Of a stretch of DNA of 42,987 bases, positions 15,874 to 25,089 are shown one piece after another. The notes beneath the pieces are model-generated. The model did no database searches. It had not been told where the DNA came from and saw only the letters and a program-made list of their open reading frames with translations. The position numbers were made by a program, and so were the translations under genes. Positions within the stretch are counted from its first letter, which is position 1. The number at the start of each line of letters is the position of its first letter. The stretch covers positions 1 through 42,987 of the forward strand of contig CALJJQ010000048.1 in the NCBI GenBank assembly GCA_937973965.1, given 5' to 3'. This DNA is from an uncultured Calothrix sp. Lineage in GTDB: Bacteria; Cyanobacteriota; Cyanobacteriia; Cyanobacteriales; Nostocaceae.

Positions 15874-17514
15874 ATGTTCACAGTTCTCCCAAAGCAAACT
15901 GTCTCTATGTACACGCGTGATGGTGTTCGTTTGGATGCGGATGTCTATCGTCCTGATACAACGGGTGATTTTCCTGTTTTGTTAATGCGACAACCCTACG
16001 GACGGAAAATAGCCTCAACTGTTGTTTATGCCCATCCATCATGGTACGCTGCACACGGTTATATTGCCGTCATTCAAGATGTACGGGGAAGGGGAAGTTC
16101 GGAAGGACGTTTTGAACTTTTTGCACAGGAAATTGCAGATGGTGAAGATACGATTAATTGGGTAGCTCAATTACCAGGTAGTAACGGTAAGGTGGGAATG
16201 TATGGGTTTTCCTACCAGGGAATGACCCAGCTATATGCCGCAGTTAACCAACCAAGTGCTTTAAAAGCGATCGCACCTGCAATGGTTAGCTATGATTTAT
16301 ACCATGATTGGGCCTACGAGGGGGGAGCTTTTTGCTTACAAATGAATTTGACCTGGGCTTTACAACTAGCTTCAGAAAACGCTCGTCGTCAAAATGACCT
16401 TTCCGCTTATCAACAATTAACCCAGGCGGTTCAGAATCTACCTGTATGGGATACTACACCCAATTATCCGGGGGTGATGCGCAATATCGCCGTTGATTCC
16501 CATTATCACCAGTGGTTAACCAAACCACCAGAGGATGAATATTGGCGCAATTTATCCCCTTGCAATCTATTGGGGTCTGTGGATTTACCCATGTTCCATA
16601 TCGGTGGTTGGTTTGATACCCATCTGCGAGGAACTTTAAAGTTATTTCAAGCCATGTCTTCCCGTAGTCAATACCGTCAGCAATTAGTTGTCGGTCCTTG
16701 GGGTCATCTTCCCTGGGGACGGAAGGTGGGGGGTGTGGATTTTGGTGAAAATGCTTTGAGTCCGATTGACCGGATGCAGATTGCTTGGTTTGACCACCAT
16801 CTTAAGGATATTGATGTGGGTTTATCTGAGCAACCACCAGTTTGGTTATTTGAAATGGGTAATAATATCTGGCAAAGCTTTGATGATTTTCCCAGTTCCG
16901 AAAAAAATGTATATTATTTGATGAGTACTGGATTAGCAGCCATCAGGGAAGATGAGGGCTATCTCACCCCAGAACCGCCATCCCAAGTTAGTATCGATAC
17001 CTTCCTCCATGACCCGTGGCGACCCGTACCATCCTTGGGTGGACACGCTGGATTTCCCGCAGGAATGTTTGAGCGATCGCATATTGATAGTCGCGCCGAT
17101 GTGCTTACCTATACTTCCGCACCACTGACGGCAGATTTATACATTAGGGGCGAAGTTATCGCCGAAATTTATGCAGAAGCAGATCAACCCAGTTTTGATT
17201 TATCCCTAGTCCTTTCCCAGGTCAATCGGAATGGGACAATATTTAATATTACCCAGGGATACCGGCGTTGTCATGCATCTATTGGTGAAGTATATAAAAT
17301 TCATTTACAGCCTACGTGTATTTGCATTCCCCAAGGATGTTCTATCCGCTTAAGTATTAGTTCCGCCTGTTTTCCCGCCTATTCCCTTAATCCAGGAATA
17401 AAAGTTCCTTTAGATACACAAAATCTGTTGGATGCGGAAATCATTACGGTCAAGATTACAGGTGGTGGGGATATGCAAACTGGTGTGACAGGATTGTCCA
17501 GAATTCTGTTGTAA
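15874..17514 (+). CDS. CocE/NonD family hydrolase (X-Pro dipeptidyl-peptidase S15-like)
   Basis: 546 residues. The N-terminal alpha/beta hydrolase domain (about 10-310) has QDVRGRGSSEGRF before the nucleophile elbow GFSYQG (Ser113) and the late His region (GPWGHLPWG), as in cocaine esterase and S15 peptidases. The C-terminal jelly-roll domain (about 340-545) begins with LHDPWRPVPSLGG and ends with the GLSRILL strand. Family members cleave esters, beta-lactam amides or X-Pro peptides. Which applies here cannot be told. There is no signal peptide, so it is cytoplasmic. It is a single gene with no obvious operon partner. Confidence 0.9.
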   Translation: MFTVLPKQTVSMYTRDGVRLDADVYRPDTTGDFPVLLMRQPYGRKIASTVVYAHPSWYAAHGYIAVIQDVRGRGSSEGRFELFAQEIADGEDTINWVAQLPGSNGKVGMYGFSYQGMTQLYAAVNQPSALKAIAPAMVSYDLYHDWAYEGGAFCLQMNLTWALQLASENARRQNDLSAYQQLTQAVQNLPVWDTTPNYPGVMRNIAVDSHYHQWLTKPPEDEYWRNLSPCNLLGSVDLPMFHIGGWFDTHLRGTLKLFQAMSSRSQYRQQLVVGPWGHLPWGRKVGGVDFGENALSPIDRMQIAWFDHHLKDIDVGLSEQPPVWLFEMGNNIWQSFDDFPSSEKNVYYLMSTGLAAIREDEGYLTPEPPSQVSIDTFLHDPWRPVPSLGGHAGFPAGMFERSHIDSRADVLTYTSAPLTADLYIRGEVIAEIYAEADQPSFDLSLVLSQVNRNGTIFNITQGYRRCHASIGEVYKIHLQPTCICIPQGCSIRLSISSACFPAYSLNPGIKVPLDTQNLLDAEIITVKITGGGDMQTGVTGLSRILL

Positions 17515-17593
17515 ATCTAAAATCCAAAATCCAATTGACCTGTAACAATAATTATAGTTAAGTGAATAATTATTGCGGTTTATTACAAGGATT

Positions 17594-18100
17594 ATGGTCA
17601 GGTTACAGCAAGTTTTGACAAGTTTACTATTGGCAGTGGTGTTATTGGCATTCCCTCTGTCAGCAAATGCAGCAAGTTCCTCAGCAGTCACTAGTTCTAG
17701 TTCGATGCGACTTGAACAGCTACAAAATCAGGATTACTCAGGTAAAAGCCTATTTCGTGAGGAATTTAATAGTGCGAATATGAGCAATAGCAATTTTGAT
17801 CATGCGGATTTACGGGGTGGTGTGTTTAATGGTGTCATTTTACACGGTGCTAATTGGCATGGTGTGAATTTTAGTGAGGGTATTGCCTATTTAACAGATT
17901 TTAAAGGTGCGGATTTAAGTGATGGGATATTTACAGACGCAATGATGTTACGTTCGGTATTTACGGATGTGAATGTCACCAATGCAGATTTTACCAATGC
18001 TGTTTTGGATATGACGGAAGTGAAAAAGTTATGTGCGAATGCTAGTGGTGTAAATCCGCAAACCGGAGTATCGACACGGGAATCTTTGGGATGTAAGTAA
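17594..18100 (+). CDS. Secreted pentapeptide-repeat protein
   Basis: 168 residues from the ATG at 17594; a TTG at 17573 is in frame and would add seven. A clear signal peptide (about 1-25, LTSLLLAVVLLAFPLSANA with A-x-A cleavage) sends it to the thylakoid lumen or periplasm. The mature part (about 50-130) is built of A(D/N)LXX repeats: ANMSNSNFDHADLRGG, GADLSDGIFTDAMMLRSVF, NADFTNAVLD. It has two cysteines near the C-terminus (LCANASG and the penultimate residue), which could form a disulfide. It resembles the lumenal pentapeptide proteins of chloroplasts (TL17 type), whose role is unknown. Confidence 0.85.
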   Translation: MVRLQQVLTSLLLAVVLLAFPLSANAASSSAVTSSSSMRLEQLQNQDYSGKSLFREEFNSANMSNSNFDHADLRGGVFNGVILHGANWHGVNFSEGIAYLTDFKGADLSDGIFTDAMMLRSVFTDVNVTNADFTNAVLDMTEVKKLCANASGVNPQTGVSTRESLGCK

Positions 18101-18223
18101 TACTAAAACTAAAATATTAGTGGTCAAAATTGGAAGTATCTGGACGCGAGTTTGATAAGTGTCACTCCAACCCTCTCTGCAATAATCGGAGAGGGGCAGA
18201 AAAATCCGTAGTTTTAACCAAAA

Positions 18224-18335
18224 ATCACCTATGTGAAAAAAGAATACAACAGAATTAATTAATTTTGTAGAGACGTAGCAATGCTACGTCTCATGTTCTG
18301 AATGGGTTGCAAACATTTTTGGAATCAGTATTAAT
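18224..18335. mobile_element. Miniature element carrying a palindromic repeat, copy A
   Basis: Roughly 110 bp around the palindrome at 18267-18293. The flanks (ATACAACAGAATT left, GGGTTGCAAACATTTTTGGAATCAGTATTAA right) match the flanks of the inverted copy at 33101-33202, so the repeat unit is larger than the palindrome. Confidence 0.6.
18267..18293. repeat. Dispersed palindromic repeat, copy 3
   Basis: GTAGAGACGTAGCA / TGCTACGTCTC arms. Confidence 0.8.
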
Positions 18336-18397
18336 TTAGACGTGACTGTCTACAGTTATTTGTAATTGATAGGAAGATTCGGAGATACCACAAATTG

Positions 18398-20458
18398 TTA
18401 GCCGAGAAAACATAGCACGAATGCATACTCAAAGGCAAGTTCTTTTAAACTTTCATAACGTCCTGATGCACCGGAATGTCCTGCATCCATGTTTGTTTTG
18501 AGCAGCAAGATATTATCATCAGTTTTGAGGGTACGTAGTTTTGCTGTCCATTTGGCTGGTTCCCAATATTTGACACGGGGGTCGTTTAAACCCGCAGTAA
18601 TCAGTAAATGGGGATAGGCTTGGGCGGTGACATTATCGTAGGGAGAATAGGATTTAATATATTCGTAGTAGGCTGGATCGTTGGGGTTTCCCCATTCTTC
18701 CCATTCGATTGCGGAAAGAGGTAAGGAAGTGTCGAGGATGGTGGTGACGACATCAACGAAGGGAACCGCAGCAACTACGACTTTGAATAAATCGGGACGC
18801 ATGTTGATCACAGCACCCATGAGTAAACCTCCAGCGCTTCCCCCAGAAATTGCTAATTTATCTGCTTGAGTCCAGTTTTCTTGGATGAGATATTCTGCGC
18901 AGGAAATAAAGTCAGTAAAAGTGTTTTTCTTACGGAGAAACTTGCCATCTTCATACCACTTGCGTCCCATTTCTCCACCACCACGGACATGGGCGATCGC
19001 ATAGACAATGCCTCGGTCGAGGAGCGATAATAAATTGGAGGAGAATGTGACGGGGTAGGGATAGCCGTAGGAACCGTATCCAGTGAGGAATAGGGGGTTC
19101 TGAGCATTGGGAGTAACGGATTTTTTGTAAACAATGGAAATGGGGATTTTTGTTCCATCCTGGGCTGTTGCCATTAACCTTTGGCTGATATACTGATGGG
19201 GGTCGTAACCACCTAGGACTTCGGTGGCTTTTTTTAAGGTGCGTTGATTGGTATCCATGTTGTAATCGAATACAGATGGTGGTGTAATTAGGGATGTGTA
19301 GGTGAAGCGTAAAATATTGGTATTAAATTCGGGATTTGCATCTTCAAAAAATCCATAGGCTGGTTCTGGGAAAGTGATAGCTTGTTCAGTGTGATTGGTT
19401 AAATTGCGAATACGTGCAGTGGGTAAACCATTGATACGTTCGTAAATCACTAGATGATTGGCAAATAAACTGATTCCCGATAACATGATATTTTCGCGGT
19501 GGGGAATCACAGTTTGCCAATTTTCTTTGCTAGTTGCATTGATGGGGGTTTTCATTAATTTAAAATTAATGGCTTCCTCGTTGGTGACAATATAAAAATA
19601 GTCACCATGATGGTCAATGTCGTATTCAATTCCGTGGATTCGTGGTTGAATTAATTGAAATTTCCCTTGGGGTTGGTTAGCATCTAAAACATAGACTTCG
19701 GAAGTTATTTGACTGCCCAATTCCATGACAATATAGGCATTACTGCGGGTTTTTCCCACCGACAAAAAATAGGAGTCATCGGATTCGTGGTAGATTAATT
19801 TATCTGCGTCCGTGGGGGTATTCACAACATGGGAATATAATTGGAAGGGACGATTAGCATCGTCAATTTTTGTATAGAAAACCGTACGATTATCATTAGC
19901 CCATGCAAAGGAATAATAAACATCCTCAATTGTTTCGGGAAATAATTTTCCGGTCTTTAAATCGAGAAAATATAACGTATAACGCTCGGCTCCGTTTGTA
20001 TCGATAGCGTAGGCTAAAATATCGTGATTGGGACTAACTTCAAAAATACCTAAACTAAAAAAATCTTCCCCACTAGCTAACTGATTTTCATCTAATAAAA
20101 CCTCCTCCGGTGCATCTAAACTACCATACTTACGACAATGAATTGCATAGGCTTGACCGGATTCCGTGCGTGAATAGTAATAATAATCATCCTTGCGTAC
20201 AGGTACGGATAAATCCGTTTCCTGGATTCGTCCTAACATTTCCGCATATAAATCAGCTTGCAGTTCTTGGGTTGGCTGCATAATAGCCTCAGTATAGGCA
20301 TTTTCCGCATTTAAATAGGCAAGTACTTGGGGATTATCCAAATCGCGCATCCAAAAATAGTTATCAACACGGCGATCGCCATGTAGTTCTAATACGTGGG
20401 GATGAACTTCAGCAACAGGAGGAGTAATTTGATGAGATAAAAAGGTATTTTGATTCAT
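18398..20458 (-). CDS. ptrB: Oligopeptidase B (S9A serine peptidase)
   Basis: 686 residues, the family's usual length. An N-terminal seven-bladed propeller (about 80-410) precedes the C-terminal alpha/beta hydrolase. The catalytic triad is visible as Ser541 in GGSAGGLLMG, Asp626 in AGLNDPRV and His661 in DAGHSGASGR. The start HPHVLELHGDRRVDNYFWMRD and the block YGSYGYPYPVTFSSNLLSLLDRG are typical. Oligopeptidase B cleaves short peptides after Arg or Lys in the cytoplasm, and there is no signal peptide here. It is monocistronic, with ATG start. Confidence 0.94.
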   Translation of the reverse strand: MNQNTFLSHQITPPVAEVHPHVLELHGDRRVDNYFWMRDLDNPQVLAYLNAENAYTEAIMQPTQELQADLYAEMLGRIQETDLSVPVRKDDYYYYSRTESGQAYAIHCRKYGSLDAPEEVLLDENQLASGEDFFSLGIFEVSPNHDILAYAIDTNGAERYTLYFLDLKTGKLFPETIEDVYYSFAWANDNRTVFYTKIDDANRPFQLYSHVVNTPTDADKLIYHESDDSYFLSVGKTRSNAYIVMELGSQITSEVYVLDANQPQGKFQLIQPRIHGIEYDIDHHGDYFYIVTNEEAINFKLMKTPINATSKENWQTVIPHRENIMLSGISLFANHLVIYERINGLPTARIRNLTNHTEQAITFPEPAYGFFEDANPEFNTNILRFTYTSLITPPSVFDYNMDTNQRTLKKATEVLGGYDPHQYISQRLMATAQDGTKIPISIVYKKSVTPNAQNPLFLTGYGSYGYPYPVTFSSNLLSLLDRGIVYAIAHVRGGGEMGRKWYEDGKFLRKKNTFTDFISCAEYLIQENWTQADKLAISGGSAGGLLMGAVINMRPDLFKVVVAAVPFVDVVTTILDTSLPLSAIEWEEWGNPNDPAYYEYIKSYSPYDNVTAQAYPHLLITAGLNDPRVKYWEPAKWTAKLRTLKTDDNILLLKTNMDAGHSGASGRYESLKELAFEYAFVLCFLG

Positions 20459-20511
20459 GTTAATCCAAATTCACAAGCACTCGCGTCTATATATAGCAGG
20501 TATAGCAGGGA

Positions 20512-20540
20512 GTAGAGACAACCCGTCGGGTCGTCTGTAC
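20512..20540. repeat. Dispersed palindromic repeat, copy 4 (ACCCG core)
   Basis: GTAGAGACAACCCG / CGGGTCGTCTGTAC arms with one central base. Confidence 0.75.
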
Positions 20541-20614
20541 ATTAAAAGTCTTTCCCATAGACATTTACTGATTCATAAAAGTCCTATCTAACCGATTGCT
20601 TTGACTGCTACATG

Positions 20615-21352
20615 TCAAGATTTCGTCACTTTACACTGTAAACGACAAGCTGCGATCGCGGGAATAATTGCTAAAATTGCCGCAGAACAGCCTTGTTCAG
20701 CCAGAAACACTACCTGGGAACGATAGACTTCTGGAATCACATCATGACCCAGAGATAGTAACCATACCAAAAAACTGATCCCAAAAAACGACAAAGTATG
20801 AATAAATATCCACCACCAAGAACCTTGGGTATATTTTCGTAGCACTACCCACTGGGAAAAACCCAACCAAGTCCAAGCAAGATTTGCTGCAATTGTGGAT
20901 AAACTAGCGAAGACAATCCTTTCAATAGTCACCAAATCCCGTCCCAAAGACAAAGCCAAACTGTGAATATAGCTTACCCAACCGTGGGAAATACTTTGGG
21001 AAAATAACCACCCCAAAAACGTTGCAAACAACCACAACCATCCCGACACGTATTTACGCATCACCGCAGCTTGGTCAATAGCAAAAATCAACGCAAACAA
21101 AGCCGTACTGATGTAAAACCAACTGTAGTACCAAAACCATTGCATTTTTTGGTTAGCAGTGGGGATAATTTGTGCATTCATAGTTTGCAGCAACACCAAA
21201 GTTGCAATTCCTCCCACAAACCATCCCAATAATGTCATCAACACAAATTTGCTCAAGAAACGACGACGTTCTGTGGGTAGGATTAAAAATTTACTGGTTG
21301 TTGGAGTAGATGGGACTGTTTCTGGGTGTGTTTGATTTGGTTCAGCTTGCAT
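20615..21352 (-). CDS. Multi-pass membrane protein of unknown function
   Basis: 245 residues. A hydrophilic Thr/Pro-rich N-terminus (1-30) is followed by about six membrane helices. Two segments look like repeats of one another: DQAAVMRKYVSGWLWLFATFLGW (about 92-114) and FSQWVVLRKYTQGSWWWIF (about 170-188), both with Q-x-x-V-x-R-K-Y-x-x-G-x-x-W. This suggests an internal duplication of a three-helix unit. I do not recognise a named family, although Trp-rich membrane proteins with this QW..LR repeat occur in many cyanobacteria. It is monocistronic. Confidence 0.75.
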   Translation of the reverse strand: MQAEPNQTHPETVPSTPTTSKFLILPTERRRFLSKFVLMTLLGWFVGGIATLVLLQTMNAQIIPTANQKMQWFWYYSWFYISTALFALIFAIDQAAVMRKYVSGWLWLFATFLGWLFSQSISHGWVSYIHSLALSLGRDLVTIERIVFASLSTIAANLAWTWLGFSQWVVLRKYTQGSWWWIFIHTLSFFGISFLVWLLSLGHDVIPEVYRSQVVFLAEQGCSAAILAIIPAIAACRLQCKVTKS

Positions 21353-21430
21353 AAATAACGACTGGGAAAGGATACAGAAGACAGGATACAGGATAAGGTC
21401 ATCAGAGAGTTTTATTGTTTATTTTTTAAC

Positions 21431-21458
21431 GTAGAGACGTAATATATTACGTCTCTAC
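21431..21458. repeat. Dispersed palindromic repeat, copy 5
   Basis: A perfect 28-bp palindrome, arms GTAGAGACGTAATA / TATTACGTCTCTAC. It is followed at about 21470-21525 by short direct repeats of TTACCCCTCCATAGGG. Confidence 0.8.
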
Positions 21459-21600
21459 GGGGATATTCGTCTCCATAGGAATTACCCCTCCATAGGGATA
21501 TTACCCCTCCACAGGGTCAGACAAGCTATAGGATGTGATCAAAATTTAAATATATTCTGTATTCTGAAGGGAAAATGTTTCCATTAGGGGTTGAACAAAG

Positions 21601-21855
21601 ATGACGCTTGCGAGGACAATAAACGATACAGATACTTGGCAGCAACAGCAAATCAAAATTAAGCAAATGCAATTAAAAATAGCTCAGGAAGGTGATATGC
21701 CATTTGTAGCAGCAGCTATCCAACGTCAATTGGAGGAGTTGCAAGCTGGAAATAGGGTGAAAAAAGACGTTGCTCCGGTTGGAGTTCAGAATGATTCGCA
21801 ACCGGAGACGAAGATGGATGATTTTCAAGCTTTGATGAGTCTTTTGGATGATTGA
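21601..21855 (+). CDS. Small hypothetical protein with coiled-coil
   Basis: 84 residues, Gln-rich and charged. Residues about 10-52 (DTWQQQQIKIKQMQLKIAQ and AAAIQRQLEELQAG) should form an amphipathic helix or coiled coil. The tail (60-84) is acidic and probably unstructured until a short helix (DDFQALMSLLDD). I do not recognise a family. It is supported as a gene by its ATG start, protein-like composition, lack of overlap with other genes and a terminator-like hairpin 10 bases after the stop. It converges on the DUF1400 hydrolase gene. Confidence 0.65.
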   Translation: MTLARTINDTDTWQQQQIKIKQMQLKIAQEGDMPFVAAAIQRQLEELQAGNRVKKDVAPVGVQNDSQPETKMDDFQALMSLLDD

Positions 21856-21864
21856 TGGTCAACG

Positions 21865-21902
21865 GTTGACTGTTAACAGTTAATCGTCAACAGTCAACTT
21901 TT
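21865..21902 (+). terminator. Terminator-like hairpin after the 84-aa gene
   Basis: GTTGACTGTT (21865-21874) pairs with AACAGTCAAC (21889-21898) and is followed by TTTT. The same stem sequence ends khpA at 30162-30195, so it is part of a repeat family used at gene ends. Confidence 0.65.
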
Positions 21903-21910
21903 AATCAAAT

Positions 21911-23599
21911 TTATTCCATGTCGATGTTGACCGCTTGTGCTAGTTCATTGGAAGTTAAAGACTTTACCAAGCTTAACCCCAGTGGTTTTCGGGAAATGGC
22001 TTGAGCATAAGCTGCATTCAGGAAAGGCTTGGATTCATTCCTCCCAGCAACGTAGGATAGGAAAAAAGGCAGACTCAAAGCATTAATATATTTACGGGCT
22101 TGAGCTGGATCATCACCGACAATCGTGGATGGTAGACCAATTTGGCTAGAGTCGCTTTTACCAACACCGATCGCAGAAAAGTGGGTTCCCCCCAGGAGGA
22201 CAGCTAAATACTTTTGGGGATTACCAATCCAAGCAAAGGGTAAGATTTGCTCGTAAAGTGCTGGTGCAACCGTATCATCGCTACTAGCAACAATCATCAC
22301 AGGCACTTTGAGTTGACTTAATCCATCCCGACCAAAAACACTACTGGTAATTGGATTTACAGCAATTACAGCCTTAATCCGCTCATCATACAAATCGCTA
22401 TAGACCTGGGGGGATTGCTTCTGATTGGGGTCCAGAATCCGACATTGCAGTAGTAGGGAAACATTCCAGGTATCTTGAACTGCTTTCGGATGGCAAGATT
22501 GGGATAGGGTGGCTTTATTAACCTCAGCACCAGCAAGTGCAAGAGCTGTATATCCACCGAAGGATTGACCAAATATACCGACTTGCTGCAAATTGAATTT
22601 GCCGCGAAATTCGGTTTGGTTACGCTTTTGCAACTCATCCAGGACGAACTTGATGTCGCGGGGACGTTGGTAAAATTCATCGGGTTCCGCAACCTGACTC
22701 GCACTACCACTAATTAGCGATCGCAATTGGTTGGTGTCGCTACCAGGATGATTCGGTACTACAACGGCAAATCCATGGGATGCAAGATGGTTGGCTAAGT
22801 AGCGAAAGTTACTACTATCTGAACCGAGTCCGTGGGAAATAATCACGACCGGACGTACACCTTTGGCATTCGGTAAATAGATATCGGTAAAAATGAATCG
22901 ATTTCGCAAAGCGTCAAAGAAACGAACCCGTTCCTTAGCTTCCACTGCATAATTACCTAGTCGGCGAAAATCCGGGTTTCTGGGGATTTGGTAGCTAGGG
23001 TCAACTAATGCAGCTTCATCGTTCGCTTTCGTTTGCACTTTGGCTACTGCTCGTTCCGTTTCGCTGACTAATTTTTCTAATTCTGCCGCAATTCCCAAAC
23101 TCCGAGCTAAATCAATATGAATACTAGGACTGGGATATTCCCTTAACAAATTTAACAAGGTTAAACCGTCAGGCTCGGCAGCTGCTAAAATCAAAGCTGA
23201 ACGCAAAGCATAAGTCCCCGCTTCTGGTTGCCGCGATTGGGTCTTAATCATTTGACCTAACCGTTGCAACATAAATTCACCTTGGGGTGTATACAAAAAC
23301 TGGGAGACGGCAACCGCATTCACTTTGATGCGACTATTTAGAACCCTGCGCAACTCTTCCATTTGAGCCGGGTTTAAAAATCGGGTGTAAACGGCTAAAT
23401 CATCGGCCACCACACCGTTGAGAGCATAATCTTCTAACGCAGCCACCGAAATCGACCGTTCCAGAGCTGAGTAGGATGCGTATACTCTTTCTGCTGCCTG
23501 AGCCGGATGGGAGAATCCTAACGCAGATACAACAATTATAAAAACTAATAATAAGTATTTAGCCAGGGTGCTAGCCCATGTACCAAACAGGCTGTTCAT
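21911..23599 (-). CDS. Exported alpha/beta hydrolase with N-terminal DUF1400 domain
   Basis: 562 residues. A signal peptide (about 1-35, LLLVFIIVVSALGFSHPAQA with A-x-A cleavage) leads to a DUF1400 domain (about 36-170), a helical unit found mainly in cyanobacterial hydrolases, then an alpha/beta hydrolase (about 215-520) related to platelet-activating-factor acetylhydrolase and dienelactone hydrolases. The triad is Ser346 in GQSFGG, an Asp in ASSDDT (441 or 442) and His473 in GGTHF. The HGLGSDSSNF segment supplies the oxyanion region. It probably acts in the periplasm on an ester or lipid substrate that cannot be named. It is monocistronic and converges on the 84-aa gene. Confidence 0.9.
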   Translation of the reverse strand: MNSLFGTWASTLAKYLLLVFIIVVSALGFSHPAQAAERVYASYSALERSISVAALEDYALNGVVADDLAVYTRFLNPAQMEELRRVLNSRIKVNAVAVSQFLYTPQGEFMLQRLGQMIKTQSRQPEAGTYALRSALILAAAEPDGLTLLNLLREYPSPSIHIDLARSLGIAAELEKLVSETERAVAKVQTKANDEAALVDPSYQIPRNPDFRRLGNYAVEAKERVRFFDALRNRFIFTDIYLPNAKGVRPVVIISHGLGSDSSNFRYLANHLASHGFAVVVPNHPGSDTNQLRSLISGSASQVAEPDEFYQRPRDIKFVLDELQKRNQTEFRGKFNLQQVGIFGQSFGGYTALALAGAEVNKATLSQSCHPKAVQDTWNVSLLLQCRILDPNQKQSPQVYSDLYDERIKAVIAVNPITSSVFGRDGLSQLKVPVMIVASSDDTVAPALYEQILPFAWIGNPQKYLAVLLGGTHFSAIGVGKSDSSQIGLPSTIVGDDPAQARKYINALSLPFFLSYVAGRNESKPFLNAAYAQAISRKPLGLSLVKSLTSNELAQAVNIDME

Positions 23600-23911
23600 C
23601 GCTCAACTACGCACGGTGATGTTGTTTGATGAGGCGTTTGTTGGTAGCTTGCGGACACCCTGTGATAATTGTCGTCTGATTCGCCTCAAAAATATTCTAT
23701 TTAACTTGAACTGAATTGACGAATTGGGAAATTCCTGATTGAATTTCTGTTTTCGCCTATTTGAAATAGGCAATTTCACCCATTCAGTACTGATTTTGTT
23801 CTGCCACCATCAAATCATAACAAATAAAAAAATAACATGCCTCAGTATGTAAAATATCACGATTTAACATGCATTAATTTTAATTATTTTTGCTAGTAAA
23901 AACACTGATAT
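23600..23911. other. Intergenic region with a short hairpin only
   Basis: About 310 AT-rich bases downstream of the EamA gene and upstream of the hydrolase gene. A small palindrome, GCCTATTTGAAATAGGC (23755-23772 region), is the only structure I see. The hydrolase promoter must lie here but I cannot assign it. Confidence 0.4.
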
Positions 23912-24847
23912 TTATTTTGTCCCAAAATGATGATTTCGTTTTCCTAAAGCGGTAACAATTGAGCCAGTGACAACCAATACACCACCGCAAATCCCACTCA
24001 GGCTGAGAATTTCTGGAGCAATATGCTGGGGAATCAGTCGAGATGAAATTAATACAGACAAGAAGGTGACAATTGGTGTTGTTGCTACCAGGGCGCTGAC
24101 TCGTGATGCTTCCCAATGCTGTAAAGATTCAGAAAAACAACCATAGGCAATCAATGTGTTTAATGCACAAAATCCTAATGTAAACCAGTGTAAAGGACTT
24201 AAACTCTGAAAAACACTAGTTGTGATAAAAAACACAAACAAACAACTACATCCTCCATAGATAATTAACATGATTTGGGCAGAGGATAATTGTTGTAATA
24301 ATTGTTTTTGTGCTAATGCATAAATAGCCCAAGCCAAAGCCGCAATGACGACGGATAAAATTCCCAACTCAAATTGCTCCCTATTTATCTGCAAATTCAC
24401 CAGTTTTTCGTGAAAAAATAATACAAATCCTGTAATTAAAGTTACAACACCTAGCCATTGGGGTAGGCTGTAACGTTCGCGGAAAAACATTAATCCACCC
24501 AATCCCATGAGAAAGGGGGCTAATTGGATGATAACTTGGGCTGTGGTCGCAGAAGTGAGGGCTAAACCTTGCAGGAAAAAAATGTAATTGAGGGCTAGAA
24601 ATAGAGTTGCGATCGCCAGTAGTTGCCAAGTAGTTGTTTTAAACTGTCGGATGGGGGGTAATTGGCGACTCCAGGTTAAATAAATCCCTAACAACAAAAA
24701 CGAAACCAGAAAGCGGAACCAAGTGACGCTATAGATATCCACTGCTTGCAGGGTGATTGTTAATGCAATCGGTAGAATTCCCCAGAGAAACACGGTCATT
24801 AGGGATAAACCCAAACCTAACCGCCAACGACCTGATGTTTGATGCAT
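23912..24847 (-). CDS. EamA (DMT) family transporter
   Basis: 311 residues with ten predicted membrane helices in two EamA repeats (about 12-150 and 160-300), the usual design of drug/metabolite exporters such as RhtA and YdcZ relatives. Typical features are LWGILPIALTITLQ in helix 1, the FLALNYIFFLQGLALTSATTAQVIIQLAPFLMGL stretch ending the first repeat (positions roughly 80-110), and TTPIVTFLSVLISS near the end. A TTG at 24892 extends the frame by 15 residues; the ATG at 24847 fits the family better. Export of amino acids or other metabolites is likely. The substrate is not predictable. No regulator is adjacent. Confidence 0.88.
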   Translation of the reverse strand: MHQTSGRWRLGLGLSLMTVFLWGILPIALTITLQAVDIYSVTWFRFLVSFLLLGIYLTWSRQLPPIRQFKTTTWQLLAIATLFLALNYIFFLQGLALTSATTAQVIIQLAPFLMGLGGLMFFRERYSLPQWLGVVTLITGFVLFFHEKLVNLQINREQFELGILSVVIAALAWAIYALAQKQLLQQLSSAQIMLIIYGGCSCLFVFFITTSVFQSLSPLHWFTLGFCALNTLIAYGCFSESLQHWEASRVSALVATTPIVTFLSVLISSRLIPQHIAPEILSLSGICGGVLVVTGSIVTALGKRNHHFGTK

Positions 24848-25089
24848 AATTACGGAATCGGAAGTAGCAAGGTGTATAGTAATTTCTGCCAATACAATAC
24901 AGGATACGGTCGTCAGGAGATAGGAGACAGGAGATAAGTAATTAATTTATTTATTACTTACATCAATGAGTACACCTAATTTTGTGAAACATCCAACTAC
25001 TTATGAATCAAAATCGGGAAGCTTTATATGGGTTTGTGCGTCACTGCGGATGTAATACTGATTGAAAAGTCAAAATTCTGTATACAAGT

